Below, in pieces: positions 23,357 through 35,900 of a stretch of 64,000 nucleotides of DNA; the stretch's first letter is position 1; every line of letters starts with the position of its first letter. This DNA is from Torreya grandis. Taxonomy: Eukaryota; Streptophyta; Pinopsida; Cupressales; Taxaceae. The translations under genes were made by a program, and so were the position numbers. Where the stretch lies: assembly GCA_037957365.1 (NCBI GenBank), contig JARHVA010003263.1, positions 1,011,001-1,075,000 of the forward strand. Direction: 5' to 3'. A model generated the notes under the pieces. That model had not been told where the DNA came from. It made no database searches and was given only the letters and a program-made list of their open reading frames with translations.

Positions 23357-24845
23357 TGGTGAAAGTGGACTTCTTGTATCCATCAATTTTTTCTCAATTT
23401 TAACTTACAAAGACCTCTGTTAGGTATATAGCTAGGTATTCTTTATTATAGGTCTATAAATCCTTTTATAAGTATACTTTTAGGTTTTTAGTATTTCAAT
23501 AACTTAATTGTTTTTATTACATTAATCTATTATATTGGTATTTAAAGACTGATAAGACAATTCTTGTTTGGACATGAGTCTTTTCCTTATACACATTCAC
23601 TAAACTACTTGTACATACTCAATTCAGACCTCTATTCATTGACTTTAATTTATTCTAGTCTTAATGACTTTCTTCAAGCTATAAATGTGATCTCTACTTT
23701 ACCCACAAGCAAAAAGTCTAGTATAATAAAAAAGACCAAGAAAAATATAGAGCAATGTAGTTTTGATTTATGTTCTATTTCAAAAATTCTACTTACTTCC
23801 AATTGACTTCCCTAAATGTATATGTTTTAACTTCTCTTTGAGTCCACAACCTTATTCACCAAAGTCAACTCTCTTTATCTAGTCACTCCCTTGGAAAATT
23901 TTACATAAATTTATCATCATCCATACCTTGTCAGGTTTTGTATAGGTACCAAGATCTATTTAAAATTATAATATGACTAAATTGTACTTCCCCAAGTGCC
24001 AACACCTATTTACAACTTGTAAATCCTACATATAAGTGTTGGAAATATTGAAAAACTACCAGATCAATTCTAATATGAATACAAGACCAAATTGATCCTC
24101 TCAGAATTTAAAATCCCTATGTATCAATAATCAATCTATCAAATAAGGATCATTAACCTATGCGAGATTTGAATGGTGACTTACTACTACAATTTTCACT
24201 CTATGAAAGTTTTGAATGGTTTGAAAGTTTTGTGGCATACACGTATTTCATAGACTTGGGTAGATTTGAGATATAAGGATATTTGTATTTAATAACTCTC
24301 AATTTTAGGTTTATAGATTGTATGTAAGACAACACTTAAAACTACATAAATTTATGAATTCAAGATATTTTTTGATTCTTTGTGATTACATGAAAACATA
24401 CAAAATTACATTTTTTGCATGAAATCACTTTGAAGGATGAATTTATCTAATTATTTTGTTAAAAAAACTCCATTCACTAACTGTATGCACCTATTCCAAT
24501 GTTTCCTTAAATAAAAATAATGACTAAATGTCTAAAACAATACATTTTTCATTTGACTACTATAAATTGACCATAGTTGTAAAAATCTGAGAGGGTAATT
24601 TAATCAAGTGTATAAAAGATGAAACAATATTTTTCTAACTTGGTTAAGTTGTAGAATGCATAATTCTATTCTTTGTCATGGAATAAAACATATCAAATCA
24701 TTGATCTTGGTGAATGAACTATAAGGCACATCAAAATACCTTTGGAGAGTTAAACAACATCACAAAACTTTTCCATTATTCACAAATATAGAACTTATTC
24801 TATAATCTCATGTCTTCTCCATGAGATAACCCTATAATCTAACTA
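23357..24845 (-). repeat. right LTR-like repeat of the ~4.9 kb element
   Basis: Partner of 19927-~21450, in the same orientation and order of landmarks, with many substitutions and small indels. Similarity ends near 24840, just before a different repeat begins. Confidence 0.75.
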
Positions 24846-24865
24846 TTAGAGATTTAGAGTGTTTA

Positions 24866-25140
24866 CATTTTAGCTTAACAATATGTTATGTATATAACAC
24901 AGAGGTTGATCAATGAGATTTTATAGGGATCTCAGGATACCCATATATATCATGCACCCTTCCTATATAAGTGTTATGTAATGTTTCGAATAATTAAATT
25001 GAGTATGAATGAGAATATTATTGTGTAATAAAATAATTCTCTGAGTGTATTCGACTCTACCACTGTTGTGAAAGTCTGATCTTTCCCAAGATCTGGTATT
25101 AAATTAATATCTGATCCTATGCATTATGGTAAGCTAAAAT
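24866..25140. mobile_element. Copia-like LTR fragment or small inverted-repeat element
   Basis: Bounded by an exact 11-bp inverted repeat, ATTTTAGCTTA (~24867) and TAAGCTAAAAT (~25129). Inside are TGTTATGTATATAACACAG, a TATATAAG word (~24964), a segment gagaatattattgtgtaata followed by attctctgagtg that looks like an R/U5 region of plant Copia LTRs, and ATCTGGTATTA (~25090) that could be a decayed Met-type PBS. A small terminal-inverted-repeat element is the other reading. No coding capacity. Confidence 0.35.
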
Positions 25141-27399
25141 ACATTCGAGAGGCAGTGTCTCTTTGTTATTATCTATGTAAATGTAAGTCTATTTTTTTTA
25201 ACAGTAAATCCATGTATCTTAAAACATCATTCAAGTCAAAGTATAAGCATAATGAGATGTCATTAGGATCCACTAAATAATATTTTTTTAGATTAAAAGA
25301 ATTGAATAAGGATGTCAAAATTGCACATAATACTAGCTAAGTATTTGTGTATGGACTATTTTGAATTATACATTCTGATCAGAAGTTTTATTAAGTTAGT
25401 GATATGTTTTGGTAATTCTATGTCAATCAATTTTGAGCATGTAACCTCATGATAGTTATGCATCATATATATGCATTATAGTTATTCTTGATAGTGTTAA
25501 ATACCATTTCATCCAATCCTAGAGAGACACAATCATTACTTCTCACTGTACATCAAAGATCTCTATCTACTAATCCATTTTACGTCATCCATATATGTCT
25601 TCTTTCCATTTCCTTATGACATGTTCACAACTAGGTAGATTTTGTGTATTTTTGTAGTCAAATTCCTCTCTATGTTACTATTACATATCTCTTTATATTT
25701 ATATCTAATTAGTCTATAGATAACATTAAGCTTAAGATGTTTTATTTGGTCATTATACATTGTCAATAAATCTCTTTGCATCTACCTTGATAGCTCGAAT
25801 TGCATTAGCTCTTGACTCCTAAACTCATCTTGACTATTATCTTTTTAAACAAGACCAAAAATAACACCAATACACATGCAATGAACCATGTGTAATTATT
25901 TTTTATATTCCTTAAATGTTTTGTCATAATCTTATGTTTACTCTATGTTCTAGTGTAAATAGATAAGTACAGAGGTCAAAATAGTTTTCATAAGTTTTGA
26001 GTCTAAAATCATGTTTGGCTAGTATATCTTGTTTCTAGTTTTTTAGGGATATTCAAAATATAACTATTCAATAAGTGAATACTTAAAAATAAGGTCATTT
26101 TGTTTACGTTATTAGTTTTTATTGTTAATGATATTAAATATTATTAGGCAAACCATAAAGTCTATGAAATATGTTTATTATTAGAGTTGTGTCTTCAAGT
26201 CAAAAGAGTCTTGGTGTCTTGTATAAATTTTTATGTTTTAATAGGTATCTTTAGGTCTTTTATAAGTTTCAAAAGAGTAAAAACAAATCACAATTTTTTT
26301 TACCTCAAGTATTACTAGGCACACTATTGATCGAAATTGATGTCCAAGTCAAGGGAGGGGCATTCTAGACATGAGCTCCATCAACACATGTGTTGAGTAA
26401 CCAATGATATAATGGAGTTTGGAGGAATAAAAGGAAGGAGGATAAAAATATACTCTCATTATTCACCAATGATAGGGCACATGTTCTTTGGTGGTGCATT
26501 TAATTTCATTTGTGATGAATAAGAAAAGATAATATATTCATGTTCACATTTATAATGAGTAAGTTGATGCATCTATATTAAAACTATATAACGTAACCAA
26601 AGTTATGTAATGTAACTAAAACTATATATAATGGATCTAGGGAAACTTAGAAACTCTAAAATGTAAAATGTCTCAAGGGCCACTCAAGAACTCACGTATG
26701 TATCTTAGGGACTAATTGGTAATGGCAACCACTACAGATGGAATAACGAATCAATCTAGTGTGAACCTAGTGTAAATGGTGTTTGGAGTATGCAACATGG
26801 ATAATTACATGGAGTTTTTCATTCCATATGATCAACTAGTTCATAATTGAGTAAATAGAAATAATCTGTCACGTACATGCCCCTAATTATGATATCTATG
26901 CATATGAATTCTAGACTAATTTATAGTACATATGTATCTAAGCATATCTAAAACTAAAATAGGAGTGATCATGTTGTGCATGATGCCCCTAATATGATTC
27001 AAATGGTATGATTCAATGTAAAATTTAGAATAAATTGAGCATGACTAATAATATGTGATCGATACTATACAAACCTGAATTGTAATTGATGTATCTTTTT
27101 GGCCAATCTATATTATCTTATTTTTAGGGCTAGTAGATAGTAGTGTGATTCTTTGGATAGTAGTGCATTGTGATAGTGTCATTTTTGATAAAATAGTGTC
27201 CTTCTATGATTTTTATTTGCCAAACTAAAATTGATCTATGTCTTACTATTTTCCACTATGTTTTCCTAATTTTGAGCTTTTTAATATGTGTCTGCTTGAT
27301 GAAAAGTATGTTATGATTATACCTAGATGGTATGATCTCTATGACAAACCCCTATGAATGAAACCTATTTTGAGGGGACTTGTTTAACCTATGTAATAA
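25141..27399. other. no gene recognised
   Basis: A+T-rich with no frame of interest on either strand. A segment at 27145-27220 (agtagtgcattgtgatagtg and a second agtgtcc) resembles 34125-34180 (agtagtgcactgcaatagtg), on the other side of the partial Tat-type pol, and may be what remains of that element's LTRs or leaders. Confidence 0.35.
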
Positions 27400-28729
27400 T
27401 TATCCTCAAAATAAAATCTCTGCATCCTATGTGTTAGACTAAAAATATATGATATATGCATGATAAACTAATATAATGCATATTCATGACATCAAAATGT
27501 AAGATAATCTATAGGCATAAGTTTGTAATGTATGATGTATGTTAGATCTAGAATTCACAAAGTTATCAAGATAGATATAAAAATGTAACCAAGTATAAGG
27601 AGAATAAATCTAAGTATAATTTGAGAAAATACATAGGTGGATGGGGCATGATGTCCATCAAGGCACCCAAAAAGGAAGGGGAGATGCATGAGGTCCATTA
27701 TGGCATCAAAAAATAAGTGCAAGTGTGATAAGCAAGATATAGGCCATGATGCATACATTAAATCATACATACAAACTCATAAGGCACGTAAAGTGTACCA
27801 AGGGTCCATAATACAAAGAACATGGGCACATGTCACTAAGTCTAAGAAAGAATGAAAATACAAGGACATGTTCAAATGTCCATATACACATAGAGCAATC
27901 AAGGTTGGTTTAGAGCCACATAGAATGACATTTTCAAATTTCTTCAACATAACCAATAAGGCACACATAAATATATGGGAACATGTCCAAAGCATACACA
28001 TAATAAAAAAGTTGGTTTAGATCGGTAGAACAATGGCACATTCGAATACCCTTGAATAGATGTAAAATAAAAGAGAAACAAACAAGTCTATACTAGTAAG
28101 TCTAGAAATGAAAGTATGCATGAACATGTGGTACAAATATTTATAATAGAAAAGATGTAACTAAATAAGTCTATAGTATTATTAGTTGGCAAAAAATCAA
28201 TGTAGTATAGGAAGATCAATATCATGATATAAATCATGGTAAAACTATGATATGGATTATAGAATGATGTAACCTGGTCAAGTATAACTTGTATATGTAT
28301 AAGATGCCCCTATTGGGTGAATGTACCAATGTTGAAACTATGTATATGTGTATGTGCTCCTAGTGGGTAGGTAGTAGCAAATATAGATCTATGTTATGGA
28401 CCTGAGTCCTGTAAGAATCTATGAACACTCGAAGAGAATAACTGAAGCATGTATTTATGATAAAATCAAACTATATTAACATAGATAACATATGTCATAC
28501 CTAGAAAATATAAGGAATGTAAACATGAAAATGCATATAATCTAAAACTTTTGTGTTTTGTGAGCAATATTTGAATGTTTTTGTATTTTAAACATATTAT
28601 TTTAATTTTATTTCGTGAATATAAGCTATGCACAAGTAATCATGGAAATTAAATTATACAAGTTAAATGTGAGTTGTTTATGTATATAATATATGTAGAT
28701 GCATAATGTTCAGTGAATTCTTTATTGAC
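27400..28729 (-). other. probable 3' non-coding region of the second Tat-type element
   Basis: No domain. It directly follows integrase in sense. Plus-strand repeats of words such as aaggcac, acatgt and gtccat occur at irregular spacing, much like the 3' non-coding region of the 16.5 kb element. Minus-strand frames at 27770-27555 and 28001-27777 look hydrophobic and are not recognised. Confidence 0.4.
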
Positions 28730-28739
28730 TTACCATCGA

Positions 28740-29750
28740 GTGAAGATAGATGGTATACCTTTGGGCTAAGCTTTTTTATTATTAAGTAGGGGCCAAGCCA
28801 ATTTGGTTTGAACTTTCCTTTTTTTTTCCTTTGGCATTCACATTTCTGAGGTTCTCTTTTAAGACAAGATCATTAACTTAAAATTCTTTGCTATGAACAC
28901 AACTATTATAGTCCCATTGGATTCATTTATGTTATGCTCTGAGGTGTTTTGTGGCTTGGATGCATGTGATCCAACTTTTCTAATTCATGGAGAGGTATCT
29001 CTTTGTATTGGTCATTTTTAATAATCCCTTTGAGATATACTCTTAAGGATGGAACTTCTAACTCCAATGGGATAATTTCTTCATTTCTATATACTAATGA
29101 ATAATGAATAGTTCTTGTCAATGTGTGAATACTAGTGTGGTATGACCATAGTGCATAAACAATCTAATTATGCCAATCATTGCCAAAGTTGGTAACCATT
29201 TTGCTAAGGATATTATTTATCATCTTGTTTGTATCTTCTTCTTGGCCATTTCCCTATGGGTACTATGGAGTAGATAATGTGTGTTTTATCTTATATTTAA
29301 GACAAAATCTCTTCATTTATTTATTCTTAAAAGAGGTTTCATTATCTGTAATTATGGCTAATATTAGGCTAAAATGGGAAATACTATTGGTCATGATAAA
29401 ATGGCATATATCTTCTCCTTTTGTGGATTGTAATAGAATGGAATCCACCCATTTTTTAAAGTATTTTGTATATTTAATAATGAATTTATTACCCCCACTA
29501 ATTTTTGATTTATTTTACCAATTAGATCATATCCCCATAGCATGAATGGCCATGGGGAGATAATGGGTTGTAACTATTGTGAAGAAACACGGTGTAGTTT
29601 TCCATGTCATAACATTTGTCACATAATCTAGCATATTCTTGACATTCTTTTTTTAGGGTGGGCCAATAATATCCTTATTGAATTAATTTATGTGACATTA
29701 CTTTTCCACTATAATGACCATCACATTCATTGTCATGTACTTGGCTTATG
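28740..29750 (-). pseudogene. integrase of the second Tat-type element
   Basis: Zinc-binding end: GYYWPTLKKECQEYARLCDKC (~29720-29660). The core is scrambled by frameshifts and stops. The C-terminal part is clear at 29121-28927: IHYSLVYRNEEIIPLELEVP then SLRVYLKGIIKN and LHELEKLDH, matching the SLVYGxEAVLPxEVExPSLR tail of the family. A last stretch, KVQTKLAWPLL (~28800), is the GPY/F-like end. Catalytic Asp/Glu residues cannot all be placed, so it is inactive. Confidence 0.8.
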
Positions 29751-29999
29751 GCCACTTTAGCCTCCTTGGTTGTCAAAAATTAGATTAAGTGTCCATTAAA
29801 ATATTGATTGAATAATTCCCCACTAATGATGACATATAAAATGGAATTTATCTATAATTTTTGCCTATCATTCTTGGTAAAATTAGCTGGTGTAATGAAT
29901 TTGTGTATAAAGTTATATATATCATAAAACCATTTGGATGTTGTTTTACTATGAATGGTGTCTATAACTATTAAAGATATGAGGTTGGCATGGGATACT

Positions 30000-30480
30000 G
30001 ATGGTGACTATAATCATTTGATATTTAAGATAGCCTGGTCATCATTAATTTCAATGGGGATCAATGATGCCATAATGGTCATTACATCGACATGACAATT
30101 GTCTTTCCAAGGAATATTTTCAATAGAGAAGTATTCAAATTGTGCTTTAGACACTAAACCATATTTTTGTAGGGATTTATATATTTTTCCTTAGTTTTTA
30201 GACATCTGTAACTTGATTTTTGACTAATTGTGAATCCTTATAAACTTTAATAGATTTTACTCGAAGAGCCTAAGCTACTTAGAGGCTGAGGATAAGGGCC
30301 TCATATTCTATGATATTGTTTATACATGAAAAACTTAGTCAATAAGAAAGTGGTATTGTGTGCCCCAGTGATTGATAAAAATAATTACTAATCTGGTACC
30401 TGATACACATCTAGAACCATCAAAGAACATTATCCATGTGTCGGAAGTGGTATTTTAAATTATGAATTCATCTTGATAAT
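30000..30480 (-). pseudogene. second RNase H of the second Tat-type element
   Basis: The minus strand reads WIMFFDGSRCVSGTRLVIIF (~30435), keeping the first catalytic Asp (FFDGS), then WGTQYHFLID, later IENIPWKDNCHVDVMTIMA and INDDQAIL (~30030). This order and the position between RT/RNase H and integrase match the extra RNase H of the Tat lineage. Several stops and lost segments. Confidence 0.65.
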
Positions 30481-30559
30481 TATTTTTGATAGAATTAGTG
30501 TCTCATAGTGGTGCTAATGCTAATTGATATGTGATTATCTGGCCCTTTATTGATTTTTG

Positions 30560-31760
30560 TAACATAATATTTAAGTTGAATTATATGAGCAAAATTACCC
30601 ATTTTGTGATACAACATGAGATATGTGAATTGGACATAATAAACTTTAAAGGATCTACTTTTATAATAACATGTGTCTCATTGTTGATCATATAGTGCCG
30701 AAGTTTTTGGGTAGTAAATATGAGTGATAAACATAGCTTTTTATGGCTAGATAATTTCACTCATAATCAACAAATGTATGACTGATGTAGTAAATATCTC
30801 ACTCCTTATGTTTATCATCATGTTGTGCCAAGAATGCACTAAGTACATGATATATTGTTGAGAGGTACAGGAGAAGTGGTCTATTAGGTGTTGGTGGTAC
30901 TAGGAAAGGTGGGTTCGGTAAGTATTTTTTAAGTGCATCAAAGCTTTCTTGACATGTGATATCCCATTCAAATTTTGTGTCCTTCTTAAGTAATATTATG
31001 AATGATTAAATCTTATCTACTAATTATGCCACAAAGAGATGTGTTGCTTAGATTTTGCTCTATAAATATCAAAGTTACTTTAAGTTTATAGGAGGAGGTA
31101 TGTCCATTATAGCTTTAACTTTGTTTGGATCTACCTCAATACCGCATTCATATATTATGAAGCCCAAAACTTCACTAGATGAAACCCTAAAGACACATTT
31201 CTTGGGATTTAGTTGTACATTGTATTGTCTCAATCTTTCAAAAAATATGTCATAAATCTATTACATGGTGTTTTCATTCTTTTGATTTTAAAATTAAGAC
31301 ATCAACATAGTCTTCAACTATCTTATGAATGAGATCATGAAAAATTATGTGTCATGGTTCATTGGTATGTCACTCCTACATTCTTTATACCAAAGGGCAC
31401 GATGATATAGAAGAAGGTCCCCCATGGTGGTAAAAGAAGTTTTTTCTTGGTCCTCCTCAACTATATTGATTTAATTATAACCAGAAAAACTATCCATGAA
31501 AGAGATCATCTCATAGCCTGTTATGGATTCCACTATCATATTGATGGGCAGAAGAAAGTTGTCTTTAGGATATGGTTTGTTTAATTATCTAGAATCACAA
31601 CATAGATTTGGTCATTAGGCTTAACAAATAGCACAATGTTATAAATGCATTCAGGGTAAGTAATGGGTCAAATGAAATTAGCATCAAGAAGTCATTAGAT
31701 CTCATCTTTGACTAGAAGATCCAACTTAGGATGCATTTTTTGAATTTTTTATGTAACTAG
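30560..31760 (-). pseudogene. reverse transcriptase/RNase H of the second Tat-type element
   Basis: N-terminal part: KMHPKLDLLVKDEI then LLDANFI and PITYPECIYNIVL (~31735-31640). Palm: MISFMDSFSGYN and EEDQEKTSFTT (~31510-31430), then, across a frameshift, FYIIVPFGIKNVGVTYQ. The catalytic box reads DYVDVLI (~31310) instead of YVDD, so the second Asp is lost. RNase H traces run to ~30600. Stops are mostly TAG/TAA. Confidence 0.8.
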
Positions 31761-32599
31761 TTTTGTATCTAGATAGAGTGTAATTTTGTGCACTATGATT
31801 GAAGGATTAATGCCAAGAATATAAAAAAAGGCCCAAGCAAAAATTTTAGGGAAGTCTTTTAAAATATATCAAATATTTTTATCTTCTTTACACAAAATGA
31901 TAACCAATAATATTATATGAGGATCAATCTCTATGCCATAATTTAATTCAACTATCTCTTCATTAAGTAATGCAGATTGATCAATAGTGTAAGGTGTTGT
32001 AGGTATGGTGTCATCTATATCAAGTGGGATATTATCTAAAACTTTTGATCCCTCACCAAATTATGCTTGGGAATTTGTGGAATGAGTAGACCTATTCTTG
32101 TGATAAAAGGATGGGATATCCTTGTATTCCCCTAAGAATTCTAAGAGAGATTCATCATTAAAAATTTCATTAAAATTAGGTAAATCTAGAGAAATGGTAT
32201 CATTAATAAGATCAGGATAAACAACTAAAAGAGTAGAGACATGATTTACTATATTATATGTGTGTGGAATGGGTGAAAAAAATTATATGCTAAGAATTAT
32301 GGTGAGAATATTGAGCATTAGATGTGATATCCTTATATCCAAATCCATGCCTACCTTGTTGATCATATGCCTTAATAAGATTAAAAATTCCATAATCATG
32401 TTTTCTGAGGCCCTATCTTGTGTAACCCATTTTTTGTAAATATTTCAATGAAATTGGAGAAGTAAATCTATGATTATGTGCTCCTGAGGTGTTTAAAGGA
32501 TTTATACATGATCTTTGAGTAGTATATTATAGAGGTATCATAAAAAAATCCATGTGAAGAATATAATTATATGAAGTCTTTGTATGCTGATAATATTTG

Positions 32600-33030
32600 A
32601 ATGGTTCTTGATCTATCGGGCATGTGTATATATGACATTTGTAACTAAACTTTAAACATGCATGTGAAGTTTATGGAACTACATGAATATCATGAATCTA
32701 AGGTCTCTTGAGTAAGATATTATAATTAAGATCATTGGGCATATCTTGGCATGTTGTAGGTAGTGTTCTAGGTCTTAATGTAAGGTTTAGTGTGATTTGA
32801 CCCAAAATTTTGCATGGAATATTATCAAATCCCTAGATATTCATATCATAATGATCCAAATACTTAGCATGTATATTGAGAATATAGAGAAAAGAGATAT
32901 TACAAATGTCCAACCCTGATCCATTGTCACCTAATACTCATTTGACACCTACCTCGTTAATTTGTAATGTGATGTAAAGAGGTAGATGTTTCTCTATGAT
33001 ATGCTAAGGTGGGAGATCTTATTTTTTGAA
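32600..33030 (-). pseudogene. aspartic protease of the second Tat-type element
   Basis: The minus strand reads VLGDNGSGLDICNISFLYIL (~32935-32880), the active-site stretch (family: VLIDNGSGLNI...), followed by LDHYDMNI, GFDNIPCKILGQITLNL, MPNDLNYNILLKRP (family: AYNLLLGRPW) and IHDIHVVP (~32690). The catalytic DNG is kept although the residue before it is Gly. Two or three stops. Unlike in the first Tat-type element, the flap half is still visible. Confidence 0.75.
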
Positions 33031-33246
33031 TGAGATATGCTCTTTAGTCAATTTAATAGTACTAATTATAGAAGTGACATAAGCTGGATTTATTGTGATA
33101 GGTACCTTATTATCATAGAGTGATACATATAAAATATCTTTGTATGTGTCAAAATGTTGTAGGAGCTCTAAAATGGAAATTGTGGTTGAAGGAACACTAC
33201 TCTAGTTGATAAAGTTGTATCCATGGATTTGGCTAACCTTTCATGC

Positions 33247-33534
33247 TTATAGACAACTTATGGACATTATAACATGGAAAATGGGGTATACTATGAGCAT
33301 ATATTTGGTAGTATAAGCGAGATGGTAGCTAGATGTGTAGGGTTGAGAAGTAGGAGGGATAAGCAAAACTATTGATGTTCTCATATGTCTAGTAGTGATA
33401 GGTAAGGAATCAAAGTGAACCAAAGTGAAAAAATCATCTAAATGAGACTTGTTTATTTTAGGTAATGTGTTTTCTATCTTATGTGATGTATCCTCTATGT
33501 ATGTAAGGATTTTCTTCATTATTACATTCCACAT
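33247..33534 (-). pseudogene. open frame upstream of protease, family not recognised
   Basis: A 95-codon frame, MWNVIMKKILTYIEDTSHKI and onward, Ser/Thr/Ile-rich, directly upstream of protease on the same strand. By position it would be the gag C-terminal region, but no zinc knuckle or gag motif is present. Confidence 0.35.
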
Positions 33535-33540
33535 GATAGA

Positions 33541-34225
33541 AAAATATCATGTTAGGGAAATACTAAAATATGACATATATTTGATCTAATATAAAACATC
33601 AAGTACATATGTGTTTATGTCTTTTTTGAATTGATTCTAAATGAAAGGAAACAAGAATGCAAATGAAACTAGAAAACATTGCATTAGAAAGTGGTAAACA
33701 TATTTTGTCATTATTATCATGATTAGATAAAAATAAAAATAAGAAAATATAAGCATCTAAAATCTGAGTCTGAGTTATAGAAGGCTAGAAATATAAAACC
33801 TAAATGTAGTCTAGGGTTTGGGTATTGCACTATTTGAAGTAAGTCAAGCTCACCAAATGATTTAACTTTTAAGGGGATTATGGAGTTTAAAACCCTAGAT
33901 TGTTAAATGGATAGAATGTTAAATCAAGAAATAAATATGCAATAAATATAGCCACTAATTTATATAATAATTGACCTAATTTGATTATTTTAAAAGTAGT
34001 AATGAATTACACAAAGATGTACTTAGCTGGAAACTAATTGAGACAGGTGAATGATAAGCTGAAAGTTGGTATATAAACTATGAAAAGTGTCACAAACTAG
34101 AAACATGTATTAGAAACCTTGTTGAATAGTAGTGCACTGCAATAGTGTCCTCAAGGGCATGACAGTGTCCTTTTATAGAGAACACTATGAACGTATGGAT
34201 ATGCCTTTACATGGGTCTGAGACAT
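33541..34225. other. no gene recognised; left flank of the Athila-like insertion
   Basis: A+T-rich DNA ending in GACAT, the left target-site copy of the next element. Near 34125-34180 is agtagtgcactgcaatagtg followed by a second agtgtcc, similar to 27145-27220 and loosely to the agtgcac/tagtgtc words at 47610-47680. Confidence 0.4.
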
Positions 34226-35880
34226 TGATAAGTTGTCATTATACCTTTAATTTAACCAATCAATGTATTGGTGTCATTTTCTACTAGGGCTAGTGTCTAA
34301 GGCTATATGTAATGAGATTTTGGATATTTAAGTTAACAATCTATTATTTGGGGGGTGTTTACTCTATTATTGATATCTAAATCTTAAGGACATCAAATAA
34401 GATTCTAATTTTATGTTGTAGCAAAGGTAAATCCAGAAAGTTTTTATAATTGAATATATCCTAGGGCATTCTTTGTTGAAAGGATTCTTTGATTTACACC
34501 ATCAACATTCAGAACTTAAACATATAGCATAAGAAACTATAGTGTCCTTACTAAACTTGTCTGGCTAGGTAGGATAGTGTTATATTTTAGAATGTGGAAA
34601 TGTTGATTTCCTGTTGTCACCTAGACTACTTTCAAATAGAATTTGAATATGGATATCAGTAAAATAACCTTTTCTATTAACTCTACTCTTATGATAATTG
34701 AAAGACACACTTTTCATATAGAAAACTCACTTGCATTGAACTAAAACAAATCTTTGTATTTAATGAAAGCACAATTACATTAAAATAAACACACTTTGCA
34801 TTAAAATGGAAATCACACTTCACATTAAAATGAAATATACCCGTATCAAAATAAATACACTTTTAAACTATAAAATAGACATACCAATTGTCCTTATCTT
34901 TGGAAAGAAGTGGGCCCTTGGTCCTTCTTCAGAACAAGATCAACTTTTACTCAGTAATGGAATGAAATGCTTAACTTTATTAATACTTCATTATCAAAAG
35001 CAACATATACAGATGATATGAATTATGCTACAAATTACACTTGAATGTTTTTTTCTCTCTATTACCTATTTTATATTACCATTATTTTGGAATGAGAAGG
35101 AGACATGTACTTAAAGCACATCTCAATGACCATTCACAAAATACAAAATCTGACGATCTAAATAGCCAAATATATTTATTTAAAATAGAAGATATAGAAA
35201 TCATATCCCATACTTATAGATGTTGGAACTGATTCAACTAATAGTAGATAGATTATAACCAACATATATATGAAAAAATTATGTCCAGATTTACAAAATA
35301 GAAATACATTTATATCTGGATCATTTTAGACTATTACTATGAATATTAATGTATAAAAGAAGATGTGTAAAGAGGGAAACTCTATATATGTATGATAGAT
35401 ATATGTGTAGTTATTATAATAATATGTAGGGTACATCTAGGAATCTTCAAAGCATGGCTAGACAAGTCTTCAAAGCTTTGTCAAAATGTCTTTGGAGCTT
35501 CTTGGTAGATATTTGGAGGTTTGACAGAGCAACTTCAGAGTTACTTATGTAGATCTTTAGAGCTCAACTAAGGATCTTCATAGCTCATTATTTTATTTTT
35601 CAAGTCTTAAAAAATGTTTCCAAAACTATTGATGGATTCTCAAAACAATACTACTATAGAGATGTATCTTTGTATACAAAATTGTACTCATTTCATCCAA
35701 GTTAGACATAAATAACAAGATAGAGAGTCAACAATGTATCACATACAAACATAAGATAATTGCACTCATTTCCTACCTAGATGAGACATTAACTAATAAA
35801 TGTAATTTAATATATAACCAAGAGGTAATAATTATGGATAGTTTATATGATATATAATGAGCTAAATAGAATTCTCATCA
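34226..35880 (-). repeat. 3' LTR of the Athila-like element
   Basis: 1,655 bp, collinear with 45336-47018. It starts TGATAAGTTGTCATTATAC and ends GAATTCTCATCA on the plus strand. Two internal repeat zones are shared with the partner: ACTT-GCATTAAAATAAA-like units (34731-34850) and CTTCAGAGC-like units (about 35440-35600). Confidence 0.92.
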
Positions 35881-35900
35881 TTTTCCTCCCATAATTTACC
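35881..35900 (-). other. PPT of the Athila-like element
   Basis: In sense the bases before the 3' LTR read TTATGGGAGGAAAA and then TGATGAG. This purine run directly abuts the LTR, which is the standard place for the plus-strand primer. Confidence 0.75.

Larger units (their letters stand above)
19927..24845 (-). mobile_element. putative non-autonomous LTR element, ~4.9 kb
   Basis: Two collinear direct repeats of ~1.5 kb (19927-~21450 and 23357-~24845) flank ~1.9 kb without gag or pol. The repeats start near TGTTGATGAAATTGGAC and TGGTGAAAGTGGAC. Left of the right copy the plus strand reads CTAAGCTATAATATA, which can be aligned with a decayed complement of an initiator-Met PBS, suggesting minus orientation. 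The interior is pyrimidine-rich on the plus strand (purine-rich in sense), like the element at 58291-63073. Repeat divergence is considerable and I find no clear target duplication; right boundaries are uncertain by tens of bases. Confidence 0.6.
28730..33540 (-). mobile_element. second Tat-type Ty3/gypsy element, pol region only
   Basis: A collinear but broken pol on the minus strand: protease (~32.6-33.0 kb), RT/RNase H (~30.6-31.75 kb), second RNase H (~30.0-30.5 kb), integrase (~28.74-29.75 kb). I could not recognise gag, PBS, PPT or a matching LTR pair in the flanks. The right flank is interrupted at 34225 by the 12.8 kb Athila-like element, so the missing 5' part may have been displaced beyond 47019 or lost. 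Decay is heavier than in the first Tat-type element. Confidence 0.8.

Noticed and set aside
29180..29545. 121-codon plus-strand frame
   Set aside because: It lies antisense to the decayed integrase of the second Tat-type element and shows no family.
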